Origin: BCD1 sp965230565 | GTDB taxonomy: Bacteria; Bacteroidota; Bacteroidia; Chitinophagales; Saprospiraceae | Assembly: GCA_965230565.1 (NCBI GenBank) | Contig: CBDDLH010000014.1 | Coordinates: forward strand, 1-64,000 | Length of the DNA: 64,000 nucleotides | Direction: 5' to 3' | In this document: one piece after another, positions 8,106-16,209 of the stretch | Position numbering within the stretch: the first letter of the stretch is position 1 | How the letters are laid out: every line of letters begins with the position of its first letter | Notes under the pieces: generated by a model | Seen by the model: the letters and a program-made list of their open reading frames with translations, nothing else | What the model was told of the DNA's origin: nothing | Database searches by the model: none | Position numbers and translations under genes: made by a program

Positions 8106-8990
8106 ATGACTCTACCGGAATTTAAGACAAATCTAAAAGAGCTATTAACACAAGACATATCTATAGCACTTGCTACATTAAATGATAAGTTAAACCCAAA
8201 TAGTACGACTTATGATGAATACATCATTTTCAAATCTCAGTTAAGAATCCATGAAAGAAATTTCCAGAAAGGTATAGTATCAAATTCTGATTCCATGCAA
8301 GAGTTAAATAGAATTAGATCATCAGTTCTTATGTTTATCAATCATCTTGAAGAAGAAGATTTATTGATCAAAATGTCTCTTGAGAATAAGCAGTTCAGGG
8401 AATTTAGTGTTGACCAAAAAAAATCTAAATTGGGTAAAGAAAAAGAACTTTTTTGCAAAAAAAATACATGGAATAATCTTGAGAAAATTGGCAGATGGGA
8501 ATATCATGAAAAAGATCAAATAATTGTAGGAGCAGGAATATACAACTACTTGCTTTCATCAGGTATTTATGGGAGTAAAGATTTTGTTATTATTTCGAAG
8601 ATTAGATTTAAAAGACTTCCTATCAAAGGCAATTATAATGCGGGTATTATTTTTGGATGGGCCGAAGAAGAAGGTGAAAATGGGAAAAAAATTCGCCGTT
8701 ATTATAATGTGTTATTTAACAAAGGAAAGTTGAAAATTGAAGGAATTGGACTATTTGGAGGTGATGATATTAATGATTTTACTCATGTAGATGAGGGAGT
8801 AGAGTTTGTTCCTGAAGATGATCGTATTTATGATATTACAATTAGGCTTAGTGAAAAAACTGCAATGATATTCATAGACAATGTATATATGTTGCGATCA
8901 ACCATGCCGGGTTCAATAAATGGAAAAGTAGGTTTAAGACCTTGGAGGTGTCAAATGAAATGTGAATATTTTGAAATCACCGAATTGTAG
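8106..8990 (+). CDS. EAD11-like domain fused to a lectin/jelly-roll-like domain
   Basis: The protein has 294 aa. Residues about 5-88 have the pattern of effector-associated domain 11 (L-x-x-L-L, then a helix pair with R-x-x-x-x-E-R-x-x-x-x-G and E-x-N-R-I-R-x-x-x-L). EADs are adaptor modules of multidomain conflict systems. Residues about 125-294 are beta-rich and resemble concanavalin/LamG-type jelly rolls (GAGIYNYLL, YNAGIIFGW, YDITIRLSEKTAMIFIDN). The next cassette also carries an EAD11-like domain, so the two may be partners. Role in sensing or defence is inference. Confidence 0.75.
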   Translation: MTLPEFKTNLKELLTQDISIALATLNDKLNPNSTTYDEYIIFKSQLRIHERNFQKGIVSNSDSMQELNRIRSSVLMFINHLEEEDLLIKMSLENKQFREFSVDQKKSKLGKEKELFCKKNTWNNLEKIGRWEYHEKDQIIVGAGIYNYLLSSGIYGSKDFVIISKIRFKRLPIKGNYNAGIIFGWAEEEGENGKKIRRYYNVLFNKGKLKIEGIGLFGGDDINDFTHVDEGVEFVPEDDRIYDITIRLSEKTAMIFIDNVYMLRSTMPGSINGKVGLRPWRCQMKCEYFEITEL

Positions 8991-8992
8991 CC

Positions 8993-9062
8993 TGCCCCCA
9001 ACACAGGCTACAACGTCCATGCTCCTAACGTCGCACGGCGTGTAGCCAAACCGTTGGCTGTA
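8993..9062 (+). repeat. attC-like cassette junction J8
   Basis: AAC is at 9000-9002 and GTT at 9053-9055. The arms are GGCTACA (9006-9012) and TGTAGCC (9041-9047). Right box GTTGGCTGTA pairs perfectly over 10 bases with TACAGCCAAC at J9. Confidence 0.9.
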
Positions 9063-9077
9063 ATCAAAAGAAAAAAA

Positions 9078-9728
9078 ATGAACCAGATTCCGGATAATTC
9101 AAAAGAAAGGATAATTCAAGCTATCGAAAGAACAAAAGATTACTTGAATCATGAATTCATGGACTATTTTAAGTCAACAAATTCGATTGACGCAAAAGAT
9201 TGGAATTGGGTAACTGATTCTTACCTCGTAATATTTAGAGAAAAACCAAACCTTCCAATTGGATTTTACAGTAAACTTGAAAATTTATATACTAATGTTT
9301 TCCAAACAGAGGCAAATAAATTTATGGATATGTGTAGGAGTTTTTCTGAAGACGGCGTCAGAATTTTAAATGGAGATTACGCACGGACATTTGAGAAACA
9401 ATATGATAAATGGAGAACCGATTTTACAATAGAGGCAAACAAAATAATTCAAGAATTAAAATCAGAAAATAACTCAAATGAAATTACAGATTTAAATTCA
9501 TTGAAACAATTAGTAGCAAAAGGAAAAATTGATGAAGTAATAACTCAGTTGATAGAAATAAATTCCGAATCATTTGACGACCAAAATATCTTATTTGGCT
9601 TGTCATTTAGACGAAGAAAATTGGAAAGAGAAAAAATTAAAGGTGTTATTACAAGTGAACAAATAGAGCTTGAGCAAAACAAAATTATACAAAGCTTGCT
9701 CAAGATGATTGATGAATTGAAAATATAA
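9078..9728 (+). CDS. Protein with C-terminal EAD11-like domain
   Basis: The protein has 216 aa from the ATG at 9078; the frame is open from a TTG inside the junction box, which is an unlikely start. Residues about 1-135 are a helical domain with conserved-looking Trp residues and no known family. Residues about 145-216 fit the EAD11 pattern (LKQLVAKGKIDEVITQL, then RRRKLEREKIKGVI and E-Q-N-K-I-I-x-x-L-L). EAD proteins pair homotypically with another EAD partner. The preceding cassette supplies one, which makes a bipartite system plausible though unproven. Confidence 0.75.
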   Translation: MNQIPDNSKERIIQAIERTKDYLNHEFMDYFKSTNSIDAKDWNWVTDSYLVIFREKPNLPIGFYSKLENLYTNVFQTEANKFMDMCRSFSEDGVRILNGDYARTFEKQYDKWRTDFTIEANKIIQELKSENNSNEITDLNSLKQLVAKGKIDEVITQLIEINSESFDDQNILFGLSFRRRKLEREKIKGVITSEQIELEQNKIIQSLLKMIDELKI

Positions 9729-9761
9729 ATTTCGAAATAATCCTTTAGAAGAAAGGAAGAC

Positions 9762-9834
9762 TACAGCCAACAATGGCTAAAACGGCAATTGTCAGCAAAA
9801 GCTGCCAACTGCGTTTAGCCGCGACCGTTGCAGG
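9762..9834 (+). repeat. attC-like cassette junction J9
   Basis: AAC is at 9769-9771 and GTT at 9827-9829. Arms GGCTAAAACG (9775-9784) and CGTTTAGCC (9812-9820) are the same as in J4, but the boxes differ. Right box GTTGCAGG pairs perfectly with CCTGCAAC at J10. Confidence 0.9.
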
Positions 9835-9851
9835 CCAGCCAAGAATAAAAA

Positions 9852-10583
9852 ATGAAAATAAATCCTTCAATAATCTTGATGCTTATTTTGGTTGTTTCTG
9901 TGTCCTGTAGAAGCAATAATAAAATAAATAAATCCAAAAGTAGGCCAATACAAATTACAGGAGTGGATAGCCTTAAATTTAAAAACTATTATGTTTTAGA
10001 TTTTTTGGCAAATAACAATGAAAAAGGGAAAATTTTAATAACAAAAAATAACCAAAAACCATTCTCTTTGGAAAGAACCTTTTTAAAGAAAAGATACCAC
10101 AAATATGATCTATGTGATGTGATAGAATTTCTTCCTGATGATTCAGATATTTTTTTTAGAGGGCATTCCATTTTAGGAGAAATTTATGAAAATGGAGAAT
10201 TATTAATTGATTTTAGTAATGATGCTGAAGAGAGGTATTATAGATTTTGTCAAGAAGACCGAATTAAAAAAATTATTAAAGGAAAAATTTTATCTGAAAA
10301 TGAACCTTTATTCGGAGTTAGCCTAATGAAAAAAGGAACAATAATAGGTGCATTGTCAAATATTCATGGAGACTTTGAGCTCAATCTTGACACGAATGAA
10401 GAATTTGAATTAATTGTAAATCCTTGTTGTACTTGTTATGAATCGACCAAAATAAAAATTGAAGAAAATATCTTTAATATTCAAATAGATTGTAATTGTA
10501 AAAAGTCGAAAGTAATTGTGACGAAGAAATATTTTAAGAAAGGTGTAATTAAAAAAAAGAAAAATGTGATTTGGCTCAATTGA
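9852..10583 (+). CDS. Lipoprotein with carboxypeptidase-regulatory-like domain
   Basis: The protein has 243 aa. The signal ends at lipobox SVSC (Cys19). Residues about 140-210 follow the CarboxypepD_reg/CarbopepD_reg_2 pattern (KGKILSENEPLFGVSLMKKGT, then LSNIHGDFELNL), a beta-sandwich common at the N-termini of TonB-dependent receptors. Here it stands alone on a lipoprotein, with a Cys-rich patch afterwards (CCTC, CNC) and a Lys-rich tail. Exported and membrane-anchored; function unknown. Confidence 0.75.
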   Translation: MKINPSIILMLILVVSVSCRSNNKINKSKSRPIQITGVDSLKFKNYYVLDFLANNNEKGKILITKNNQKPFSLERTFLKKRYHKYDLCDVIEFLPDDSDIFFRGHSILGEIYENGELLIDFSNDAEERYYRFCQEDRIKKIIKGKILSENEPLFGVSLMKKGTIIGALSNIHGDFELNLDTNEEFELIVNPCCTCYESTKIKIEENIFNIQIDCNCKKSKVIVTKKYFKKGVIKKKKNVIWLN

Positions 10584-10590
10584 AAGCCAG

Positions 10591-10677
10591 CCTGCAACAA
10601 TATGGATGACAATCATACTTTTTTGCCGCAGGCGCAACACTAAAAAGTACGTCACATATACAAGACCGTTGTAGCCA
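10591..10677 (+). repeat. attC-like cassette junction J10
   Basis: AAC is at 10596-10598 and GTT at 10668-10670. The inner arms ACTTTTTT and AAAAAGT flank the shared CCGCAGGCGCAACAC loop. The first half is nearly identical to J14. Right box GTTGTAGCCA pairs perfectly over 10 bases with TGGCTACAAC at J11. Confidence 0.9.
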
Positions 10678-10853
10678 ATTCCCCAGATTAGCAACTCCAA
10701 AATCACAATGAGAAAATATAGTAATTTTTCCATGCTAATTGATTTTCCAAGCTAACGTTCATTTAGCCTTCGAAATATGGGGAAATTTGGTGAATTTGAA
10801 GAAAAAAAGAGTGTTGATAATCAATGAGTTAGCGAACGTTAGTCAGAATTAAA
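10678..10853 (+). repeat. 176-bp leader repeat, copy 1
   Basis: This block is repeated at 21090-21266 with a single extra A as the only difference. Both copies follow a CCGTTGTAGC box and precede the ATG of an unrelated gene. It holds an inverted pair CTAACGTTC (about 10752) and GAACGTTAG (about 10839). TTTG (10795-10798) is followed 19 bases later by TAATCAAT, a weak Bacteroidota-type promoter candidate. It behaves as a shared 5' leader inside two cassettes. Confidence 0.85.
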
Positions 10854-10856
10854 GAA

Positions 10857-11369
10857 ATGAAGAGCCTCTTAAATATATTATCCATCTATCTCATTTTCTT
10901 GACCTCATGTGAGACGGGAGCTGAAAAAATCTTCTGGATTTCTGAGCCTGATGGACATGAAAACGATTTTTTATTCATGGCGGAATCCACAAATGTTCCT
11001 GAAGTAGAATCTGATAGCTTAATTTACTACTTGACTAAGGAAGAATTTTTTGCAGCAGAGAAATTGACATTTAAAAACTTCGGAAGAATTCATTCAGACA
11101 AAGAATTTGACGTTTGCGTGCTTTTAAAAGAAGGGAGCGATACAGGACGGGATTATACATTCATTATCAGAACCTTCAACAAAAAGAATCAATTAATTGA
11201 CTCATACGAACTAGCTAAATGGATTGACTCAGAAAATCTCCATTGCTATGGTTCAATTGATAAGGATTTAATTATTAAAAGGATTTGTCAAGACGGAAAT
11301 GAAAAAGATATTAGACAAATTGTTAATGACGGAAGAATAATAGCGACTTCATTTCATGGACGAGAATAA
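10857..11369 (+). CDS. Hypothetical lipoprotein behind the repeated leader
   Basis: The protein has 170 aa. The signal ends in lipobox LTSC (Cys18). The mature part is mixed alpha/beta with no family that I recognise. The gene starts 3 bases after the 176-bp leader, and the R''-type box at J11 pairs with the box before that leader, so leader and gene form one cassette. Function unknown. Confidence 0.75.
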   Translation: MKSLLNILSIYLIFLTSCETGAEKIFWISEPDGHENDFLFMAESTNVPEVESDSLIYYLTKEEFFAAEKLTFKNFGRIHSDKEFDVCVLLKEGSDTGRDYTFIIRTFNKKNQLIDSYELAKWIDSENLHCYGSIDKDLIIKRICQDGNEKDIRQIVNDGRIIATSFHGRE

Positions 11370-11378
11370 AAGAAAAAC

Positions 11379-11515
11379 TGGCTACAACATCAGCTATAGC
11401 AAATGCGGGCTGACTGCTTAAAAATGAAGATATTGCAACTAAACAACATTCGGTCTGGCGGACAAAGATTCGGTTTCAAAATCCCGCACTTGCCATAGCC
11501 AGGGCCGTTATGAGT
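11379..11515 (+). repeat. attC-like cassette junction J11 (long loop)
   Basis: AAC is at 11386-11388 and GTT at 11507-11509. The 17-base arms (11393-11409 and 11483-11499) pair with two wobbles. The loop of about 70 bases shares CGGACA...AAATCCCGCAC with J22. Right box GTTATGAGT pairs perfectly with ACTCATAAC at J12. Confidence 0.9.
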
Positions 11516-11791
11516 CAGCGATTACGACTTTGACATACGAGCGCCATCTGGAATGACAAAACACACGTCCTTGATTTTCTGCTCGAAGGCAACTGATTTG
11601 AAAACGCAAAAGCATCGTTTCCAAAAAAATCGTAAATTGAAGTCCGGATTAGAAAAATAATTCAGACCAGGAAAACCCAAACTAAACGTTGACCTACACC
11701 ACTTTGACAAACCAAAACGATGAAGACGAACTTACCTGATTCAAAAAGAAATTCAATAAATAATTTTCGAGCAGAGGCTGACGTAAGCCAA
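11516..11791 (+). other. Gene-less cassette body A
   Basis: No + strand frame of useful length exists here. The sequence is homologous along its length to 17565-17842: shared blocks are TTTGACATACGAGCGCCATC versus ATGACATACAAGCGCTATC, GCATCGTTTC, GTAAATTG, and CTTACCTGATT versus CTTACCTTGATT. The short minus-strand frame (11522-11710) is not conserved in the other copy. It is either a structured RNA or a decayed gene whose cassette was mobile more than once. Confidence 0.6.
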
Positions 11792-11871
11792 ACTCATAAC
11801 ATACACTACACATCAGATTCTGCCGCAGGCGCAACACAGAATCCGATGCGTAGTTAAGGCCGTTACTTGCC
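11792..11871 (+). repeat. attC-like cassette junction J12
   Basis: AAC is at 11798-11800 and GTT at 11862-11864. The 16-base arms (11805-11820 and 11839-11854) pair with two wobbles around the shared CCGCAGGCGCAACAC loop. Right box GTTACTTGCC pairs perfectly with GGCAAGTAAC at J13. Confidence 0.9.
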
Positions 11872-11884
11872 ATTATCATAAATT

Positions 11885-12751
11885 ATGAAGAACCGAATTC
11901 TTATCATTTTATTGTTTTTTAATGTTATAGCCTTACCGAAATCCAATGGGCAGTTTTATGATGAATTTTCCGGTCTGATAAAAAATGATTCTATTGAAAA
12001 AAGGAAAGAATATAGAATCAGATATGCAAAGCTCGACTCAAGTAAAAAAGAAGCAAATTTACATACGACTGTGGTTTTAGATCGAGAATTAAATGAGATA
12101 ACTCATTGTACTACATCTGGTTGGAAAAGATCTTTGAAATTTGATAATAATTGGAATTACGTTTCATGTCATGAAAGAACTTCACAGGGAGAAGAAAATC
12201 AATACTTTGTCACTTATGGTTCATCTGGAACCCCTGGAAAACACCAAACATTTAAGATTGTCTTAGATGATTCATCTAACGTAAAAGAATTAATATCTGA
12301 AAGCTGGTTTAGTTTTAACAGACATGGAAATTGTGATACAATATTCACTAAGAAATCTTATAAAGAGCAACTAAGGTTTACTAAAACAGTGAGAAAAATA
12401 GATAAATTGGGTAGGATTAAACAGTTCGTAATTTATGAATCGAATGGTGACTCTTTGAATTATAAAAAAATAGTCGAAAATGTTACAAAGTATTATTTTT
12501 TCACGAAGCGAATGAAAAAAGAAATGACGCATATCCTACAATACGAACATCCAGGAATTATTAAATATAAATATCAAAAAGGAAACCTTGTACGGAAGGA
12601 CAAATATTCGGGTGATAACCTGGACTCCTCTACTTATTATACATATAAAAACAACCTATTAATCAAAGAGAAAATCGTAATCAAAAAACCTTATATGGAA
12701 AATGAAGAAATTGAGGAAAGACTGTATGAGTATCAGTTCGTTGATAAATAA
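11885..12751 (+). CDS. Exported hypothetical protein
   Basis: The protein has 288 aa. A signal peptide of about 22 residues (hydrophobic LIILLFFNVIALP core, cleavage near NGQ) sends it out of the cytoplasm. The mature part is rich in Lys, Tyr and Ser with repeated short beta-type units (KYKYQKGNLVRKDKY, YYTYKNNLLIKEK), loosely resembling YD/RHS-like strands seen in Bacteroidota exported proteins. It is the single gene of its cassette. Function unknown. Confidence 0.75.
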   Translation: MKNRILIILLFFNVIALPKSNGQFYDEFSGLIKNDSIEKRKEYRIRYAKLDSSKKEANLHTTVVLDRELNEITHCTTSGWKRSLKFDNNWNYVSCHERTSQGEENQYFVTYGSSGTPGKHQTFKIVLDDSSNVKELISESWFSFNRHGNCDTIFTKKSYKEQLRFTKTVRKIDKLGRIKQFVIYESNGDSLNYKKIVENVTKYYFFTKRMKKEMTHILQYEHPGIIKYKYQKGNLVRKDKYSGDNLDSSTYYTYKNNLLIKEKIVIKKPYMENEEIEERLYEYQFVDK

Positions 12752-12755
12752 ATAC

Positions 12756-12837
12756 GGCAAGTAACATACGCTACCTCGATCATGCCTTTCCGCAGGCGCA
12801 ACACAAGGCACGCCGGGTAGCTTTGATCGTTACAGGT
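12756..12837 (+). repeat. attC-like cassette junction J13
   Basis: AAC is at 12763-12765 and GTT at 12829-12831. The stem and loop are almost the same as J3 (CATGCC, CCGCAGGCGCAACACA, GGCACGCCGGGTAGC), although the boxes differ. Right box GTTACAGGT pairs with ACCTGCAAC at J14 with one mismatch. Confidence 0.88.
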
Positions 12838-12849
12838 AATTAAGAAGTA

Positions 12850-13914
12850 ATGAAGAAAATCATTCTATTTAAGTTTTTATTATTGCTCCAAATCAAATTA
12901 TGGGCGTGTATTTGTGCGGATCAACCATTTGGTATAGATTCAATTAGTGATCTAGATAAATATGATTTTATTGGTTTGGTTAAAATTAAAAGTGAAAAAA
13001 CACAAAAAGATACAGACTATGATACCTATGTAAACTTGCTTGATATAGAAATACTTGAACATTTTAAAGGAGAGAATCCAAAAATAATAAAGGAATATGA
13101 TGTTTTTTCTTCTTGTGAATTAGGAATAGAAGTTGGAGAAGAATGGATATTATTTGCCTTCCAAGATTCAAAAGGAATCTATTCAGTAGGAGCTTGTGAA
13201 AGAAATACTCAATATAAAAGTGTAAATGGAAAAAGATACTCTAGGAGTGGGTATTCAAGAGGGATTTCATATTTAGAAAAACTAAAATGGCTATACGAAC
13301 AATCCAATAAACCAATAAAGAATGGAAAAAAAACCGAATACTACGATAATGGATTTAAAGAGCTTGAAGAAATGTATAGACATGCGAAATTGAATGGGAA
13401 TCGGAAAATTTGGTATCCAAATGGACAGTTAATGATAGAGGAAAAGTATCTTAAAGGTAAAAGAGACGGAGAATGTAAATCATACTTTATAAGTGGTCAA
13501 GTGGCTTCGGAAGATTACTATAAAGAAGGTAAAAGATTCTATGTTTCAAAAATGTATTACGACACTGCCTATCGACACCGGAGTTATTATAGATTGTTTG
13601 AGGAATACAAAACAGAAGAGGAATTAAAATCCATCTTTAAAAGAATTCAGGTAAAATATGAAACAATCTATGATGAAAAAGGAGAAATAATCTTAGATAG
13701 AGAATACAGCAGAAATGGGAAAATCGAGGAAGAAATACTGTATTTTGGTGAACTAAGAAAGTTTATTAATTACCATGAAAGCGGAAATATAAAACTAATT
13801 TATTATTACAAAAACAAAAAGCCTTTTGGTAAATACACCACATATTTTGAGAATGGATTAATAGATAAATCTAATTCATGGGAATATGATTTAAAGGGGA
13901 AGAGAAAAAGATAA
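12850..13914 (+). CDS. Exported NTR-like domain plus MORN_2/YwqK-like repeats
   Basis: The protein has 354 aa. A signal peptide (about residues 1-19) precedes a CICAD start and a domain with spaced Cys and a FVGLV/EWILFAF pattern, reminiscent of TIMP/NTR-like modules. Residues about 155-230 are MORN_2-type repeats (EYYDNGFKELEEM, WYPNGQLMIEEKY, SYFISGQVASEDYY), as in YwqK-family antitoxin proteins; more degenerate copies follow to the end. Export argues against a cytoplasmic antitoxin role. Single gene of its cassette. Confidence 0.75.
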   Translation: MKKIILFKFLLLLQIKLWACICADQPFGIDSISDLDKYDFIGLVKIKSEKTQKDTDYDTYVNLLDIEILEHFKGENPKIIKEYDVFSSCELGIEVGEEWILFAFQDSKGIYSVGACERNTQYKSVNGKRYSRSGYSRGISYLEKLKWLYEQSNKPIKNGKKTEYYDNGFKELEEMYRHAKLNGNRKIWYPNGQLMIEEKYLKGKRDGECKSYFISGQVASEDYYKEGKRFYVSKMYYDTAYRHRSYYRLFEEYKTEEELKSIFKRIQVKYETIYDEKGEIILDREYSRNGKIEEEILYFGELRKFINYHESGNIKLIYYYKNKKPFGKYTTYFENGLIDKSNSWEYDLKGKRKR

Positions 13915-13918
13915 AACT

Positions 13919-14004
13919 ACCTGCAACAATATGGATGACAATCATACTTTTTTGCCGCAGGCGCAACACAAAAAAGTACGACGCATCCACTTAACGTTAG
14001 TGGC
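13919..14004 (+). repeat. attC-like cassette junction J14
   Basis: AAC is at 13925-13927 and GTT at 13996-13998. Bases 13921-13978 are nearly identical to J10 (10592-10650). Right box GTTAGTGGC pairs perfectly with GCCACTAAC at J15. The left box mismatch with J13 fits replacement of this junction by a J10-like copy. Confidence 0.88.
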
Positions 14005-14020
14005 AATCAAATAAAAAAAA

Positions 14021-15214
14021 TTGAAGAAAATTAATGGTAAAATATGGTTTTTTATTTTTAGCGCTTTAATTGTATTATTAATTGGGGCAATAATATGGAC
14101 TTCAGGCATACTAACTGCTGAGAATATATCTGATGTAGCTGTTGAATTCCATGGTATGATATTCGACGTTCTACTATTTGGAATTGTATTAACAATTTAT
14201 GAAGTAATTGCTGAAAAAAGAAAATTAGAAGAACAAAGAAAAGCCGAAGAAGAAAAAAAGAGGGAGCAAAAGAAGAATGATAGATTACTTTCAATCAAAA
14301 GGTACAAAGAAGAATTAGATGATTATCGAGGGTGGTATGATAACGAAGCTGCATTTCGGGTAAATGGAATAATTAAAAGACTCCAAGAACGAAAGGCAAA
14401 GATGGATAATCTACATGATTTGAATCTATCAAGAGTTGCGCAATCAATTTTATTGGAATATAGGATCTATACAGGGATTTTTATAGATGATAGTAAAGAG
14501 CTTTTGAAAGTGAATTTCAAGGATAAGTTCTTCAACGGGTGTTTTATTCTGAACTCCAAACTAAAAGATACGAATTTTATAAATTCAAGCTTTTCCGATT
14601 GTCACCTGTCAAAAAATAATTTTAGTAATTCAGGGTTTGTCTCATCAAGTCTTACTTCTAACAAATTAAATGAGAATACATTTGAAGAATGCTTATTTGG
14701 TGATGTCGATTTTTCCTTTTCTGATCTTTCAATATCAATACTTAATAATGTAGTTATAAATAATTGCACTTTTTGGGAAGCAACACTTCAAGACTCAGAT
14801 ATCATAGATTCAAAAATAACAGATTCAAATTTACATAATTCCAATTTCAGTAATGCTAAGCTAATTAGAACGAATTTTAATAAATGCAATATGTTAGATT
14901 CGAAATTCAACATGGCTTATATTGAAGGTTGTTCTTTTAATAACGCATTCTTAATGAATTCTCATTTTGACGGAGCAACTTTATGCAGTACTGATTTCAG
15001 AGGAGCCAATTTAGAAGGGGTCTCAATGAAAAATGTAGTAATTGAGCATAAAGAAAACTCTTACAATAATCCATTAAACTCAACTGCAAAAAATATGATA
15101 TATCTATTTAAGCCTGTTAAAGCATTTGAATCACAAAAATCTTATTTCATTTCTGCAGGAATTTCTAAAGAGGAATTAGAAAAAATTGAATGGACAAAAG
15201 AAGACAGCCACTAA
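14021..15214 (+). CDS. Membrane-anchored pentapeptide-repeat protein
   Basis: The protein has 397 aa and starts at TTG 14021, needed to include the first helix; no ATG precedes residue 45. Two transmembrane helices (about 8-28 and 45-65) are followed by a charged coiled coil (about 65-95). Residues about 165-345 are pentapeptide-type repeats (A/C/S-N/D-L/F-x-x pattern, for example SNLHNSNFSNAKLIRTNF), which fold as a right-handed beta helix. Its stop TAA lies inside the box of J15 (CACTAAC). Likely an inner-membrane scaffold; function unknown. Confidence 0.8.
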   Translation: MKKINGKIWFFIFSALIVLLIGAIIWTSGILTAENISDVAVEFHGMIFDVLLFGIVLTIYEVIAEKRKLEEQRKAEEEKKREQKKNDRLLSIKRYKEELDDYRGWYDNEAAFRVNGIIKRLQERKAKMDNLHDLNLSRVAQSILLEYRIYTGIFIDDSKELLKVNFKDKFFNGCFILNSKLKDTNFINSSFSDCHLSKNNFSNSGFVSSSLTSNKLNENTFEECLFGDVDFSFSDLSISILNNVVINNCTFWEATLQDSDIIDSKITDSNLHNSNFSNAKLIRTNFNKCNMLDSKFNMAYIEGCSFNNAFLMNSHFDGATLCSTDFRGANLEGVSMKNVVIEHKENSYNNPLNSTAKNMIYLFKPVKAFESQKSYFISAGISKEELEKIEWTKEDSH

Positions 15215-15278
15215 CAAAGTGCAAAATGTTCATGAGGGCTATGCGCCCTCACGCCATTTGCACAAACCGTTGTAGTCA
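15207..15278 (+). repeat. attC-like cassette junction J15
   Basis: AAC is at 15213-15215 and GTT at 15269-15271. The arms GTGCAAAATG (15219-15228) and CATTTGCAC (15255-15263) enclose TGAGGGC/GCCCTCA. The box supplies the stop codon of the preceding gene. Right box GTTGTAGTCA pairs perfectly with TGACTACAAC at J16. Confidence 0.9.
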
Positions 15279-15342
15279 ATTAGAGATACATCTTACTTTG
15301 TTTGTAGTATGAATTAAACAACGCTCCAAAAAAAACTAACTC

Positions 15343-16029
15343 ATGAAAAAAGGTTTGACTTTATTTATATTCTCCTTCTTTATTATTTCTCAATTAATTT
15401 CTCAAAATGAAAAAGCCCTTGAGCATGGGGTCTTACTTAGCTCCAGAATAGATTCTGATGATAACTTTAAATTCGATATCAATGGATTTGGAATTGAAAG
15501 TGGATATTTTATTCTAAATCATCTTTCAGAAAGAATTTCAATAAGCCTCGATTTTCGTTTAGCTTACTCTCAAAGAGATCAAAAATATGATAATGCAGTA
15601 TCTCCTATGCAACTGTCTTATTCCTTAGATACGATTAGGTTAGTACGAAACGGGGAAATAAACTATAAGAATCTATCACTATCAATACCTGTTAAGTTTA
15701 GGTTCAAATTATCCCAAGACAATCCCATTTTTTTATTAGCAGGAACTAACCCATATATAAATATCTGGACAAACGCAGAAGATAATTATGATGAGATAGA
15801 ATTTGATAGAATCAACAACCTAATCTTATCAGAAAAAATTGGGGAAAAAGGCAGGATAAAACAGAAATTTGTTAGCACAGATTTAATACTTATAGGTTTC
15901 GGATATAAAAAAAATAAAATCATGGCGGATGTATATTTTAGTGCAGGTGCAGTAAACCTTAACCATGATTTCATTCAGGGACTTGATAAATTTTCAATAG
16001 TGTTTAATATTTACTACAAATTAAATTAA
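15343..16029 (+). CDS. Outer-membrane beta-barrel protein
   Basis: The protein has 228 aa. A signal peptide (about 1-20, ending ISQN) is followed by alternating amphipathic strands (ISISLDFRLAY, NLSLSIPVKFRF, FVSTDLILIGFGY, IMADVYFSAGAV) and a C-terminal strand ending in YYKLN. This is the usual layout of the small OMP_b-brl_2 barrels of Bacteroidota. It sits alone in its cassette. Ligand or partner unknown. Confidence 0.8.
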   Translation: MKKGLTLFIFSFFIISQLISQNEKALEHGVLLSSRIDSDDNFKFDINGFGIESGYFILNHLSERISISLDFRLAYSQRDQKYDNAVSPMQLSYSLDTIRLVRNGEINYKNLSLSIPVKFRFKLSQDNPIFLLAGTNPYINIWTNAEDNYDEIEFDRINNLILSEKIGEKGRIKQKFVSTDLILIGFGYKKNKIMADVYFSAGAVNLNHDFIQGLDKFSIVFNIYYKLN

Positions 16030-16043
16030 AACCCAGATAAAAC

Positions 16044-16178
16044 TGACTACAACATTGGCTATGGAAACAATGGCTTAAAATCTCCTAATTTTAAAATTTA
16101 TTAACTTTAGCAACGGTTTGGCGGCCGCAACGATACTCCCAACAGGCGCCACTGCTCATAGCCGAGACCGTTATGTGC
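16044..16178 (+). repeat. attC-like cassette junction J16 (long loop)
   Basis: AAC is at 16051-16053 and GTT at 16170-16172. Arms GGCTATG (16057-16063) and CATAGCC (16157-16163), plus AATGGC/GCCACT, surround a loop containing TTAACTTTAGCAACGGTTTG that recurs in J19. Right box GTTATGTGC pairs perfectly with GCACATAAC at J17. Confidence 0.9.
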
Positions 16179-16209
16179 AAGCTAAAAAAACGCCAGTCCT
16201 AAATAGAAT

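Noticed and set aside
10410..10733. 107-aa minus-strand frame and its partner at 20954-21145
   Set aside because: They share a start only because it lies in the 176-bp repeat. The rest crosses a coding gene end or a hairpin and differs completely.
11522..11710. 62-aa minus-strand frame in gene-less cassette A
   Set aside because: It is not open in the homologous cassette B, so it is not supported by conservation.
16121..16128. GCGGCCGC (a NotI site) in the J16 loop as a target of the NotI-like enzyme
   Set aside because: Specificity of the enzyme is unknown, one site in an inverted-repeat loop proves nothing, and the sister loop J19 has GGTGGCCGG instead.
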